From contig NZ_JAAXYH010000017.1 in NCBI RefSeq assembly GCF_012911865.1, forward strand, positions 1-64,000: a stretch of 64,000 nucleotides of DNA, given 5' to 3'. Below the pieces are notes generated by a model. It saw nothing but the letters and a program-made list of their open reading frames with translations. It did not search any database and was not told the DNA's origin. A program made the translations under genes and the position numbers. Within the stretch, counting starts at the first letter, position 1. Every line of letters begins with the position of its first letter. The stretch is from Shewanella salipaludis. GTDB lineage: Bacteria > Pseudomonadota > Gammaproteobacteria > Enterobacterales > Shewanellaceae. Positions 41,626 to 50,152 of this stretch are shown here, piece after piece.

Positions 41626-42267
41626 TGTTGGTATAGGGCGAATTTTTAACCCTGGCGGTCAGCGTCTTGGTGTTCCGCCTGGAACTGGCTTACGTCTGTC
41701 AGCAATAGCTTGAGTCGGCAGGTCAGGCTGCTATGGCTGTTGGCATAGGGCGAATTTTTAACCCTGGCGATGATTGCCGGCGATGATAACGCCGCTCTGT
41801 GCTTGAACCCAGACCTGGAACTTTGGTCTGGAACTTTGGCTTAGGCACATTAAGATTTTGATATTCTTTATATATGTTTGTTGCTCTATATCCTGCGGCG
41901 TACGTCTGTCAGCAATAGCTTGAGTCGGCAGGTCAGGCTGCTATGGCTGTTGGCATGGGGCGAATTTTTAACCCTGGCAGTCAGCGTCTTGGTGTTCCGC
42001 CTGGAACTGGCTTACGTCTGTCAGCAATAGCTTGAGTCGGCAGGCCAGGCTGTTATGGCTGTTGGCATAGGGCGAATTTTTAACCCTGGCGATGATTGCC
42101 GGCGATGATAACGCCGTTCTGTGCTGGAACTTTGACCTGGAACTTTGGCTTAAACACATTAAGATTTTGATATTCTTTATATATGTCTGCTGCTCGCTAA
42201 CCTGCGGCTTACGTCTGTCAGCAATAGCTTGAGTCGGCAGGCCAGGCTGCTATACTGGCGCGAATTT
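41626..42267. repeat. Tandem ~322-bp repeat with nested promoter-like units
   Basis: Two ~320-bp copies lie head to tail (41626-41947 and 41948-42267). Each contains two copies of a unit that begins TACGTCTGTCAGCAATAG (starts at 41691, 41901, 42013 and 42210). Units are followed by GGGCGAATTTTTAACCCTGG and, in each large copy, an AT-rich block near TTTTGATATTCTTTATATAT. The last unit is the functional-looking plsC promoter; in the first three the -10 position reads TATGGC instead of TATACT. No coding frame of note is contained. Confidence 0.9.
42229..42256 (+). promoter_or_regulatory. Sigma-70 promoter of plsC
   Basis: TTGAGT (42229-42234) and TATACT (42251-42256) are separated by 16 bases, a good -35/-10 pair, about 28 bases before the plsC start codon. 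Confidence 0.65.
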
Positions 42268-42283
42268 TTTGTCGGAGTATCTC

Positions 42284-43027
42284 GTGCTGTTAATCGTCAG
42301 ATCCCTGCTGTTGGCGGTCATGTTGCTGCTGGCCTTCGTATTCGGTGGACTCGTTTGTGTCTTCAGGCCGCGTCATAGAAACAATGTACACATGTTCGCT
42401 AAGATCTTCGCTTCCGTGGCGCCGATACTCGGGGTCAGGGTCATAGTCCGCCAGCCGGAACAGGGGCTGCCTGTGCCCTGCATGTACCTGGCCAATCACC
42501 AGAATAATTTCGATCTCTTCACCCACACGGCGGCCGTGCCCCTGGGCACTGTCAGCCTGGGCAAGAAGAGCCTGGTCTGGATGCCGCTGTTCGGCCAGAT
42601 CTACTGGCTATCGGGTAATATTCTCATCGACCGCAAGAATCGCCACAGTGCCTTCGATACCATGGCCAAGACGGTACGAAAGATCAGGGACAATGCCCTA
42701 TCTGTGTGGATTTTCCCCGAGGGCACCCGCTCCCGTGGTCGTGGCCTGCTGCCTTTCAAGGCCGGCGCTTTCCACACGGCCATCGCCGCAGGTGTGCCCA
42801 TGATGCCTGTGCTGGCATCCTGTCAGAGCCATATCAGACTCAACCGCTGGAATAATGGGGTGGTGATCATAGAGATGATGGCGCCGGTGGAGACCCAGGG
42901 ATTGGATAAGTCGGACGTGAAAGCGCTGTCATCAAAAATTCATGCCAGCATGACGGCCAGATTAGCCGCATTAAATCAGGAAGCGGCGGCATTAATGGGT
43001 AAAACTCTGCCACTTGATGGCGTATAA
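42284..43027 (+). CDS. plsC: 1-acyl-sn-glycerol-3-phosphate acyltransferase
   Basis: PlsC acylates lysophosphatidic acid to phosphatidic acid in phospholipid synthesis at the inner membrane. The 247-residue protein starts with a membrane helix (about 3-28). It has the acyltransferase blocks LANHQNNFDLF (NHQSxxD-type), GNILIDRKN, FPEGTRSRG and AAGVPMMPV. The start is GTG at 42284 with GGAG six bases upstream; an in-frame TTG five codons earlier lacks a site. A promoter-like element lies just upstream, at the end of a repeat array. Confidence 0.92.
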   Translation: MLLIVRSLLLAVMLLLAFVFGGLVCVFRPRHRNNVHMFAKIFASVAPILGVRVIVRQPEQGLPVPCMYLANHQNNFDLFTHTAAVPLGTVSLGKKSLVWMPLFGQIYWLSGNILIDRKNRHSAFDTMAKTVRKIRDNALSVWIFPEGTRSRGRGLLPFKAGAFHTAIAAGVPMMPVLASCQSHIRLNRWNNGVVIIEMMAPVETQGLDKSDVKALSSKIHASMTARLAALNQEAAALMGKTLPLDGV

Positions 43028-43069
43028 TCCGCCTTGTTTGCCCAGAATCCATATTAACGGAGACAGTCC

Positions 43070-43477
43070 ATGTCAATTGAGAGTCAGTTAAAAGCCCTAC
43101 TTGCTGAAAACAGGGATATTATTCAAGCCTTGCTCGACGATGGCTCCGAGGCCGATGCCGAATACACCATAGAGCATCATTTTTCTTCGACCAACTTCGA
43201 TCGCCTGGAAAAGGCCGCCGTCGATGCCTTCAAACTGGGCTTCGAAGTCAATGATGCCGAGGAGATGGAGCTGGAAGATGGCTCGGTCATTTTCTGTTTC
43301 GATGCCATTGCCCATCATAAGCTGGATATAGACTTACTTGACCAGGCCAGCGAGCAGTTGCTGCAATTAGCCACCAAGCAGAAGGTGGATTACGACGGAT
43401 GGGGCACCTATTTCGTCGGCGATGAGCTGGATGAAGACGAAGAAGATGAGATGGACGAAGACGGGTTTCCTGCCTGA
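43070..43477 (+). CDS. rraB: Ribonuclease E inhibitor RraB
   Basis: RraB binds RNase E and lowers its activity on some RNAs. The 135-residue acidic protein has the RraB pattern: LDDGSEADAEYTIEHHF, FEVNDAEEMELEDG and KVDYDGWGTYFVGDEL, followed by the typical very acidic tail (DEDEEDEMDEDG). GGAG precedes the ATG. It follows plsC by 42 bases and may be in the same transcript; a terminator follows. Confidence 0.93.
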   Translation: MSIESQLKALLAENRDIIQALLDDGSEADAEYTIEHHFSSTNFDRLEKAAVDAFKLGFEVNDAEEMELEDGSVIFCFDAIAHHKLDIDLLDQASEQLLQLATKQKVDYDGWGTYFVGDELDEDEEDEMDEDGFPA

Positions 43478-43540
43478 AACCCAGCCCATGGCCGGCCGGC
43501 ATGAGCCTATTGTGACAGCGCTCCAGACACCATGAGACAG

Positions 43541-43563
43541 GCCCATCCAGGATGGGCTTTTTT
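43541..43563 (+). terminator. Terminator of rraB
   Basis: GCCCATC and GATGGGC form a stem around a three-base loop, followed by TTTTTT. The hairpin overlaps the end region of the convergent diguanylate cyclase gene. Confidence 0.85.
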
Positions 43564-44563
43564 ATGTCCTGGGTTCTGTGGCGGCGGCCTCGGTTCGCTT
43601 GTCTTCGGCCTCATGGGCGACTGTGCAGTTGCGGCCGTTTTGCTTGGCCTGGTACAGGGCAGTGTCCGCATTGGATAGCCAGTTGGAGCTGCTGTCTATG
43701 CCGGGCCCCAGGGTGCTGATCCCCAGGCTGACGGTCACCTTGATCTGCTTGCCTTTATAGAGAACCCGGGCGTCGGCAATGTTCTGGCGCAACCGCTCGG
43801 TAAAGTGGTGGGCACCGTGGGCATCCGTCCTGCTCAGTACTATGGCAAACTCTTCGCCACCGTAGCGGCCGGCACAATCCGTTTCCCGCAGCGACTGGTT
43901 CAGCAGGTGGGCAATGTGCTGGATCACCTTGTCACCCGCCTGATGACCATGGCTGTCGTTGATCTGTTTGAAGTTATCTATGTCGAGCATGACCAGGCTG
44001 GCGATGTCGCTGTAGCGGGCGAAGCGGTCGAATTCCCGCTCCATGCATTCCTGCCAGTGGCGGCGGTTGGGCAACTGGGTCAGGCCGTCGGTGCGGCTCA
44101 GATGTTGCAGTTGTTCGTTGGCGGCTTTAAGTTGTAACTTATTGATCGCTATGTCGGTGACATCATAGATGATCAGGCTGATATGGGTGATCTTGCCTGT
44201 CAGCGAGGCCAGCGGCAACAGGGTCACGTTCTGGTACATGAAGTCGGCGCGCCCCGTGATGGGACGATAGTTCTTGAACTTGAACACATAGGGCCGTTGT
44301 TCCCAGCTGATGAAGGCCCGGTTTTTCAACATGAGCACGGATTCCATCTTCTGCTTCAACCAGCTCACCGGCAGATCGGGGAATTGCTCGAACAGCTCCT
44401 TGTCCTTGATGGCATTGGGCGACACGCCGCTGTGGTTTTCCATGAAGCCATTCCACAGCTTGATGCGGTATTGCTCGTCCAAGACGACCAGGCCGACTTC
44501 TATGGTCTGCACCATGTCTATGAGCCAATGTAGTTCGTTCATCGCACTTTGATCGTGAGACAT
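43562..44563 (-). CDS. PAS-GGDEF diguanylate cyclase
   Basis: The 333-residue protein has an N-terminal PAS-like domain (about 10-130, VGLVVLDEQYRIKLWNGFME) and a GGDEF domain (about 155-320). The intact active loop reads GRYGGEEFAIVL with substrate residues in LVMLDIDNFKQINDSHGHQAG. No obvious I-site (RxxD) precedes the active loop at the usual distance apart from RETD, which may serve. No membrane helix. It starts 17 bases after the receiver-CheC gene, so the two form an operon and probably one signalling unit. Confidence 0.92.
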   Translation of the reverse strand: MSHDQSAMNELHWLIDMVQTIEVGLVVLDEQYRIKLWNGFMENHSGVSPNAIKDKELFEQFPDLPVSWLKQKMESVLMLKNRAFISWEQRPYVFKFKNYRPITGRADFMYQNVTLLPLASLTGKITHISLIIYDVTDIAINKLQLKAANEQLQHLSRTDGLTQLPNRRHWQECMEREFDRFARYSDIASLVMLDIDNFKQINDSHGHQAGDKVIQHIAHLLNQSLRETDCAGRYGGEEFAIVLSRTDAHGAHHFTERLRQNIADARVLYKGKQIKVTVSLGISTLGPGIDSSSNWLSNADTALYQAKQNGRNCTVAHEAEDKRTEAAATEPRT

Positions 44564-44579
44564 AGCTTATACCCTGAGG

Positions 44580-45575
44580 TTAATCGAGCAGGTAGCCGAG
44601 CTTGTAGTTAAGCGTCGGTAACGAATCTTCGGTGAAGAGCAGCAAGAGATCACAATGAATATCATGGTCTTCGATGCGGTAGTTGATCTCCATCGCCAAG
44701 GTGCGTTGCCATTTCTCGGCGTTGTCGTGAATGAGATCGTTGACCGTGCAATGCCGGCCGAGCACCACGGGATGCGCCTGGCTGAATTTCATGTCCAGTT
44801 GCTCCGAGATGCCGTTGAGGAAGGCGCCGATCAACACATTGCCCGTGTCTATCATGACTTCGATTTCGGTATTGGCATCGTCTGGATTGGCCAGCCCCAT
44901 CAGCTTGGCCATGTCCTGAAAGCTGGCATCATGGAATAACAGCAGGGCTTCGCCGGCGATCCCTGCGCCTATGAAGCCCTGGCATAGGGCCGAGATCTGC
45001 GGATTCGCCTCGGTTGCCTTGAGGGTCATGGTCAGCTCGCTGACTTCGAGCACGTTGACGTTGGGTATGGGCAGCAAGACGAAGACATCGAGCAGCCTGG
45101 CCAGCAGATCGGCGGCGCGTCCCATGGCGACGTTGGCTATCTCCTGGCAGGCATCGCGCAGGTCGACCTCTATCATGGGGCTCTGGGTTTCGGTGCTCGT
45201 CTGGGCCAACTCCAGGATGCCGTATTCCTGCAGTATGTGGCTGATGGCATCGGCACTGACGGGTTTCTGGATGAAATCCAGCGCCCCCAAGGCCTTGACC
45301 TTCTGGTGGGCCCTGAGCTGGATATCGCCTGAGACCACTATGATGAGGGCGGGCAGATCCTGTTGCTGCACCGTCTGCAGCACCTCGTAGCCATCCATGA
45401 CGGGCATGTTCAGATCCAGGAAGACCACTTCGCCCTTGCCGGCGCGAATCGCATCCAGGCCTTCGGCCCCGTTGGTGGCATAGTTGAGTTCTATGTCCCA
45501 GTCTTTGGGCAGGGTGCGTGCCATCTGCTTGCGGGCGAGTGCCGAGTCATCGCATATGAGTACCTGAACTGTCAT
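44580..45575 (-). CDS. Receiver-CheC fusion response regulator
   Basis: The 331-residue protein joins a CheY-like receiver (about 3-122: ICDDSALARK, phospho-Asp in VVFLDLNMPVMDGY, QKPV) to a CheC-type phosphatase domain (about 135-330). The E-I-A-N-V-A-M-G and D-T-G-N-V-L-I-G segments give the two Glu/Asp-x-x-Asn active-site pairs. CheC proteins dephosphorylate CheY-P, so this one may control its own receiver or a partner. AAGGA precedes the ATG. It is the first gene of an operon with a diguanylate cyclase. Confidence 0.88.
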   Translation of the reverse strand: MTVQVLICDDSALARKQMARTLPKDWDIELNYATNGAEGLDAIRAGKGEVVFLDLNMPVMDGYEVLQTVQQQDLPALIIVVSGDIQLRAHQKVKALGALDFIQKPVSADAISHILQEYGILELAQTSTETQSPMIEVDLRDACQEIANVAMGRAADLLARLLDVFVLLPIPNVNVLEVSELTMTLKATEANPQISALCQGFIGAGIAGEALLLFHDASFQDMAKLMGLANPDDANTEIEVMIDTGNVLIGAFLNGISEQLDMKFSQAHPVVLGRHCTVNDLIHDNAEKWQRTLAMEINYRIEDHDIHCDLLLLFTEDSLPTLNYKLGYLLD

Positions 45576-45786
45576 CTAGTGATCCTTGGTTCGTCCTGTT
45601 GGCGTGACCCCTGGGTGCTGCGGCTTAGGAGCTGGCTTATTCTAATTCTAAAGGCCTGTCGCTATTGGCATTTTAACCACAATGGCGCGACGTTTTTTTG
45701 ACTCTTGTCAATTTTACAGCATGTTAGTCTTTTTGACCGTCGATGCCAAATGCTTCTATCCAGGCGTGGGCCCTGCGCTTGCCTAG

Positions 45787-46695
45787 CTAGCCCTGTCTGG
45801 TGATGAGATAGGCGAAGCCCTTAATTTGTTGCAAACATTCCTGCCAGGCCGTCGCCTGGCGCAGATCCAATGCCAGTGTCTGTTGACGATAACGTCCAGG
45901 GCCATGGACCGAGGCCTGGGTGTGGCGCTGCAGGGCCGTCAGCCGGGAGGCGGGGTGGCCATCGGGTGACTGCAGATCCAGCACTGGGATGGTGATGCTC
46001 GCCAGTTGTGCCGCCAGGGCCTGATTTTGCGCTGCATCTTCGATGAAGGGATTGATCACCACCAGCATGTCGGGCGCGGGGATCTGCTGTTGCTGCAGCA
46101 GCGCTATCACCAGAGCGGCACTCTGGCCATCGGCGATCACCAGCCGCTTGCCCGGATAGGCGGCGCTCAGGGCGTCGACGCCTGTCAGCGTCTGCTGCAG
46201 GAAGTTTTCCTGGGCCGTCTTATGCTGGGAGTCCTGTTCCTGGGAGTATTTCGGCGTCGCGTGGCCGGCGGCATAGCTCAGCTGTGCCTCACCGGCTTTG
46301 CTTATCTCGGTCGCGGCGGTGGCGAAGTTTGGCGCCGCCCTGGCCCTGGGTGGCGTCAGGCTGATGCTGGCCCAACCCGCCGGATTGAGGCCATGACGCA
46401 GGAAGTCGATAAGCCCGGGAGCATCCGGCGGCGAGCCCAGATCCGCCAACAGCAGGGCGGCGCCCAGGTGTTGCTCTCCTTGCCAGGGGCGCGTCAGCAC
46501 CCCGACCGACTCATCCTCGACGCGGATCTGCCCGATTTCGGCGGCGGGCAAATAGCCCAGGCGCGGCGGCTGCTTGTCGCCCCCGGTCGCGGCGGCTGCC
46601 TGGGGCTGTGGCGCATCTTGCGGCCGGCATTCTGGGGAAAAGGCCAGGCTCAATAACAACAGCAGCCCTACGGGTATGGAGCGGTACTCTGGCAT
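45787..46695 (-). CDS. DUF3530 exported alpha/beta-hydrolase-like protein
   Basis: The 302-residue protein has a signal sequence with a Cys (LLLLLSLAFSPEC) and might be a lipoprotein. A domain resembling DUF3530 follows, a predicted alpha/beta-hydrolase family (LLLADLGSPPDAPGLIDFL, LVIADGQSAALVIALL, VVINPFIED). The nucleophile elbow is not clear, so activity is unproven. The frame stays open upstream into the rapA terminator, but the ATG at 46695 gives the natural signal peptide. Confidence 0.78.
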   Translation of the reverse strand: MPEYRSIPVGLLLLLSLAFSPECRPQDAPQPQAAAATGGDKQPPRLGYLPAAEIGQIRVEDESVGVLTRPWQGEQHLGAALLLADLGSPPDAPGLIDFLRHGLNPAGWASISLTPPRARAAPNFATAATEISKAGEAQLSYAAGHATPKYSQEQDSQHKTAQENFLQQTLTGVDALSAAYPGKRLVIADGQSAALVIALLQQQQIPAPDMLVVINPFIEDAAQNQALAAQLASITIPVLDLQSPDGHPASRLTALQRHTQASVHGPGRYRQQTLALDLRQATAWQECLQQIKGFAYLITRQG

Positions 46696-46755
46696 ATTCT
46701 CACTGAGTCCAAGGTGTCTTGGGGCGAGTATAGCGCGACTGGCGTGTGATACGCA

Positions 46756-46780
46756 CAAAAAAGCCCCTCGAAGGGGCTCC
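46756..46780 (-). terminator. Terminator of rapA
   Basis: On the minus strand GAGCCCC and GGGGCTTTT form a stem with a TTCGA-type loop and end in TTTTTTG, about 65 bases after the rapA stop. Confidence 0.85.
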
Positions 46781-46844
46781 TTTGTCGCGCTCGGTTGGCC
46801 GTGGTTCAGCTTTGGCCCCTCAGGTTCGAGGGGCCGGCCCTGAC

Positions 46845-49745
46845 TCAAACATGGCTGACCAAGATCATGCGAATGGCGTCCAGTTGCAGCTGGCTGGCAT
46901 CCAGATAGGCGTTGAGTTCACTCATCTGGTTGCGCAGATACTCGAGCTCGGCGTCGCGTATGTTCGGATTGATGGCCTTGAGGGCCTCCAAACGTTCGAG
47001 CTCGCCACCGAGCTGAGTTGTCATCTTCTCCCTGGCCTGTACCAGGAGTTGTTGCAGCTCGGCCTGGGCATGTTCTTCACCCTGGGCAAACAAGGGATGC
47101 AACAGCGGCTGTGAGGCCGTCACCAGCTTGCTGCCTATGTGGCGGTTGACCGCGCTCAGCTGCTTGTCGAAGCTGTCGTAGCTGACCTTGTCGGCCAGGT
47201 TGTTGCCGCCCTTATCCAGCAACACCCGGATAGGGGTAGGTGGCAGATAGCGGTACATCTGACTCGACTTGGGCGCCGAGGCATCGGCCAGGTAAATGAG
47301 TTCCAGGAACAGGGTGCCTGCGGGCAGGGCCTTGTTCTTCAACACAGCGACGCTGGTGGTGCCCGTCTCCGAGCCTGTGATCAGATCCAGCCCGGTTTGC
47401 ACCAGGGGGTGCTCTTGGGTGATCAGGGCGATATCGTCCCTGGACAGGGCGGTATCGCGATCGAAGGTGACTGTCACCCCGTCCTCGGGCAAGCCTGGGT
47501 AGGTGGGGAACATCATATGCTCGCTCGGACGCAGTATGATGGAGTTTTCGCCCCTGTCTTCCTGATCTACCCCTATGATGTCCCACAGGCGGATCACCGA
47601 GCCTATCAGTTGGGTATCGTCGTCACGTTCGCTCAGGCGTTTGACCAGGGCGTTGGCGCGCTCGCCGCCGTGGGAGTTGATCTCCAGCAGCTTGTCGCGC
47701 CCCTGTTCCATGGCCTGTTTCAGTTCCTGGTAACGCTCCCGGGTCTGCTCGAGCAGGGTGTCGAGTGCGTCGGCATCGTCATCGCCCAGCACATCGAGCA
47801 GCGGCTCGGCAAATTCCTTGTAGAGCAGGTGCCCCCCTGGGCAGGTCAGCTCGAAGGCGTTCAGCCCCAGATGGTACCATTGCATCAAACGTTCCTGGGC
47901 CGTGCCCTGCAGGTAGGGCAGGTGGAGCTGTATGTCGTTCTGCTGGCCGATACGGTCCAGACGACCGATGCGCTGCTCGAGCAAGTCGGGATTGAGCGGC
48001 AAGTCGAACAGCACCAGGTGGCTGGCGAACTGGAAGTTGCGCCCCTCTGAGCCGATTTCCGAACAGATCAGCGCCTGGGCGCCGCCTTCTTCCTGGGCGA
48101 AATAGGCGCCGGCCTTGTCCCTCTCTATGATGGACATGCCTTCGTGGAATACCGTCGCCTGTATGCCTTCACGGGTCCGCAGCGCCTCTTCCAGGCTCAA
48201 TGCCGTCTCCGCCTGGCTGGCGATGATCAACACCTTCTTGCTGCGATGGCTCTTGAGGAAGTCGATCAACCAGTCGACGCGGGGATCGAACTTCCACCAG
48301 CTGGCGCTGTTGTCTTCAAATTCCTGATACAGCTTCTCCGGGCTCAGCGCTTGGGCGGCCTTGGCCTCCAGGCTCTTGTGGCCGTTCATCATGGCGCTGA
48401 CGCGCGCCGCGGTCAGGTACTGCTCCGGCATCAGCTGGGGCTGCGGGTGGAAGAAACGCTTGGGGAAGCCCTTCACCGAGGCGCGGCTGTTGCGGTAGAG
48501 GACCCGGCCCGTGCCGTGACGATCGAGCAGCTCCTGCAGGAGTTCATCCCGCGCGGCTTGCTGGGCATCGGCATCCGTTCCCTGGATCTGGCGCAGGCTG
48601 GCGCTGATGTCTTTCTCGGACAGGAGTGCGGTGATGCTGGCGATGGCACTTGCCGGCAGCGGCTGTTCGGCGGCCAGGGCTTCGGCGGCCAGGGCCACCT
48701 CCTTATAGCTGTCTTCCTCCTTGAGGAAGGCGTCGTAGTCGTAGAATCTGTCGGGATCCAGCAGGCGCAGGCGGGCGAAGTGGCTCTGGTGCCCCAGCTG
48801 ATCCGGGGTCGCAGTCAGGAGCAACACCCCAGGCACGACTTCACTCAGGGCCTCGACTATCTGATAGGCCCGGCTCGGCGCCTCTTCGGTCCACTCCAGG
48901 TGATGGGCCTCGTCGACCACCAGCAGATCCCAGTCGGCATCGAGTGCCTGCTCCAGGCGTTTCTTCTTGCGCAGCAGCTCCAGCGAACAGATGATCAGCT
49001 GCTCAGTGTAGAAGGGGTTGTCGTTGTCGGCATAGGCCTCGACGCACCTGTCTTCATCGAACACTGAGAATCTGAGGTTGAAACGCCGCAGCATTTCCAC
49101 CAGCCACTGATGGCGCAGTGTGTCCGGCACCAGGACCAGCACCCGTTCGGCGCGGCCGGTCAGCAGTTGCTGATGTATGATGAGACCCGCTTCTATGGTC
49201 TTGCCCAGGCCCACTTCGTCGGCGAGCAGCACCCTGGGGGCATAGCGTCGTCCTACTTCATGGGCAATCCACTGCTGGTGGGGGATCAGCCCGACTCTCG
49301 GCCCCTGCAGGCCAAGCAGATCCGAAGAGGCCAGCTTGTGGCGCAGCAATTGGCATTGGTAACGCACACCGAACCTGTCCAGCCTGTCTATTTGACCGGC
49401 GAACAGCCTGTCCTGGGGTTTGTTGAAGCGGATATTGTGGTTGAGCAGGGTTTCGCGCAGGCTGGCGGGTTCACCGGTTTCAGTGTGAATGCCGTGATAG
49501 ATGATGAGCTCCTGTTTCTCTTCCAGCTCGACCACCTCCAGGCTCCAGCCTTCATGGCTTTCGACCTTGTCGCCCGGATTATAAATGACGCGGGTAAGCG
49601 GAGCTTCACTGCGGGAGAACATGCGGTTCTCTCCGGTGGCGGGGAATAACAGGGTGACCATGCGGCCTTCTACCTGCACAACAGTGCCTAAACCAAGCTC
49701 TGACTCGGTATCACTTATCCAACGTTGACCTAAGGCGAACGGCAT
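46845..49745 (-). CDS. rapA: RNA polymerase-associated protein RapA
   Basis: RapA is a Swi2/Snf2 ATPase that recycles stalled RNA polymerase. The 966-residue length matches E. coli (968). Visible are the N-terminal LGQRWISDTESELGLG Tudor-like region and Walker A in ADEVGLGKTIEAGLI. The helicase motif II reads VVDEAHHLEW; TATPDQLG, ICSEIGSEGRNFQ and QRIGRLDRIGQ follow. The C-terminal RapA-specific region ends with QLQLDAIRMILV. It is a single gene with its own terminator. Confidence 0.96.
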   Translation of the reverse strand: MPFALGQRWISDTESELGLGTVVQVEGRMVTLLFPATGENRMFSRSEAPLTRVIYNPGDKVESHEGWSLEVVELEEKQELIIYHGIHTETGEPASLRETLLNHNIRFNKPQDRLFAGQIDRLDRFGVRYQCQLLRHKLASSDLLGLQGPRVGLIPHQQWIAHEVGRRYAPRVLLADEVGLGKTIEAGLIIHQQLLTGRAERVLVLVPDTLRHQWLVEMLRRFNLRFSVFDEDRCVEAYADNDNPFYTEQLIICSLELLRKKKRLEQALDADWDLLVVDEAHHLEWTEEAPSRAYQIVEALSEVVPGVLLLTATPDQLGHQSHFARLRLLDPDRFYDYDAFLKEEDSYKEVALAAEALAAEQPLPASAIASITALLSEKDISASLRQIQGTDADAQQAARDELLQELLDRHGTGRVLYRNSRASVKGFPKRFFHPQPQLMPEQYLTAARVSAMMNGHKSLEAKAAQALSPEKLYQEFEDNSASWWKFDPRVDWLIDFLKSHRSKKVLIIASQAETALSLEEALRTREGIQATVFHEGMSIIERDKAGAYFAQEEGGAQALICSEIGSEGRNFQFASHLVLFDLPLNPDLLEQRIGRLDRIGQQNDIQLHLPYLQGTAQERLMQWYHLGLNAFELTCPGGHLLYKEFAEPLLDVLGDDDADALDTLLEQTRERYQELKQAMEQGRDKLLEINSHGGERANALVKRLSERDDDTQLIGSVIRLWDIIGVDQEDRGENSIILRPSEHMMFPTYPGLPEDGVTVTFDRDTALSRDDIALITQEHPLVQTGLDLITGSETGTTSVAVLKNKALPAGTLFLELIYLADASAPKSSQMYRYLPPTPIRVLLDKGGNNLADKVSYDSFDKQLSAVNRHIGSKLVTASQPLLHPLFAQGEEHAQAELQQLLVQAREKMTTQLGGELERLEALKAINPNIRDAELEYLRNQMSELNAYLDASQLQLDAIRMILVSHV

Positions 49746-50152
49746 CTTTATTTCTCATTTCCGGGCTGACTCACAAAGGGCGCGTATGTTATACCAATCG
49801 GGGTGACATTAACATCGCCGGGAGGGTCCCTAAAGCCTAATTGGCGCCACGACAGATTACAAATTAGCCGGTCGACGAATTTGTTATTCTGGGGTGGCGG
49901 GCATGTCATCCGAATGTCACATGCCGGCTTCTACACTGGTTCTGCGCTCGGGGAATTGTCGCTCAAAGGCGGATTGACTTTGGCGGCAATGGTGCCAGTA
50001 TAAGACTTAAGAGCCTATGGATAGAGGAGAAGTTAGGTCTTACCGCGAGTAATAAGTGCCATGATTGGCCGGGTGATTAGCCATGCTATGAGCCAAGTCT
50101 CGGCGGCATGGTGAATGGATATTGACAGCTGAATACGCACTCTGGAGGCGCC
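49746..50152. other. Divergent intergenic region between rapA and phoH-like gene
   Basis: About 400 bases containing both promoters. A hairpin with GGCATGT/ACATGCC arms lies at 49900-49925. No gene with supportive features is seen. Confidence 0.5.

Noticed and set aside
41626..42267. CRISPR array
   Set aside because: Repeats are long, unequally spaced and include the flanking sequence, and no cas genes are present.
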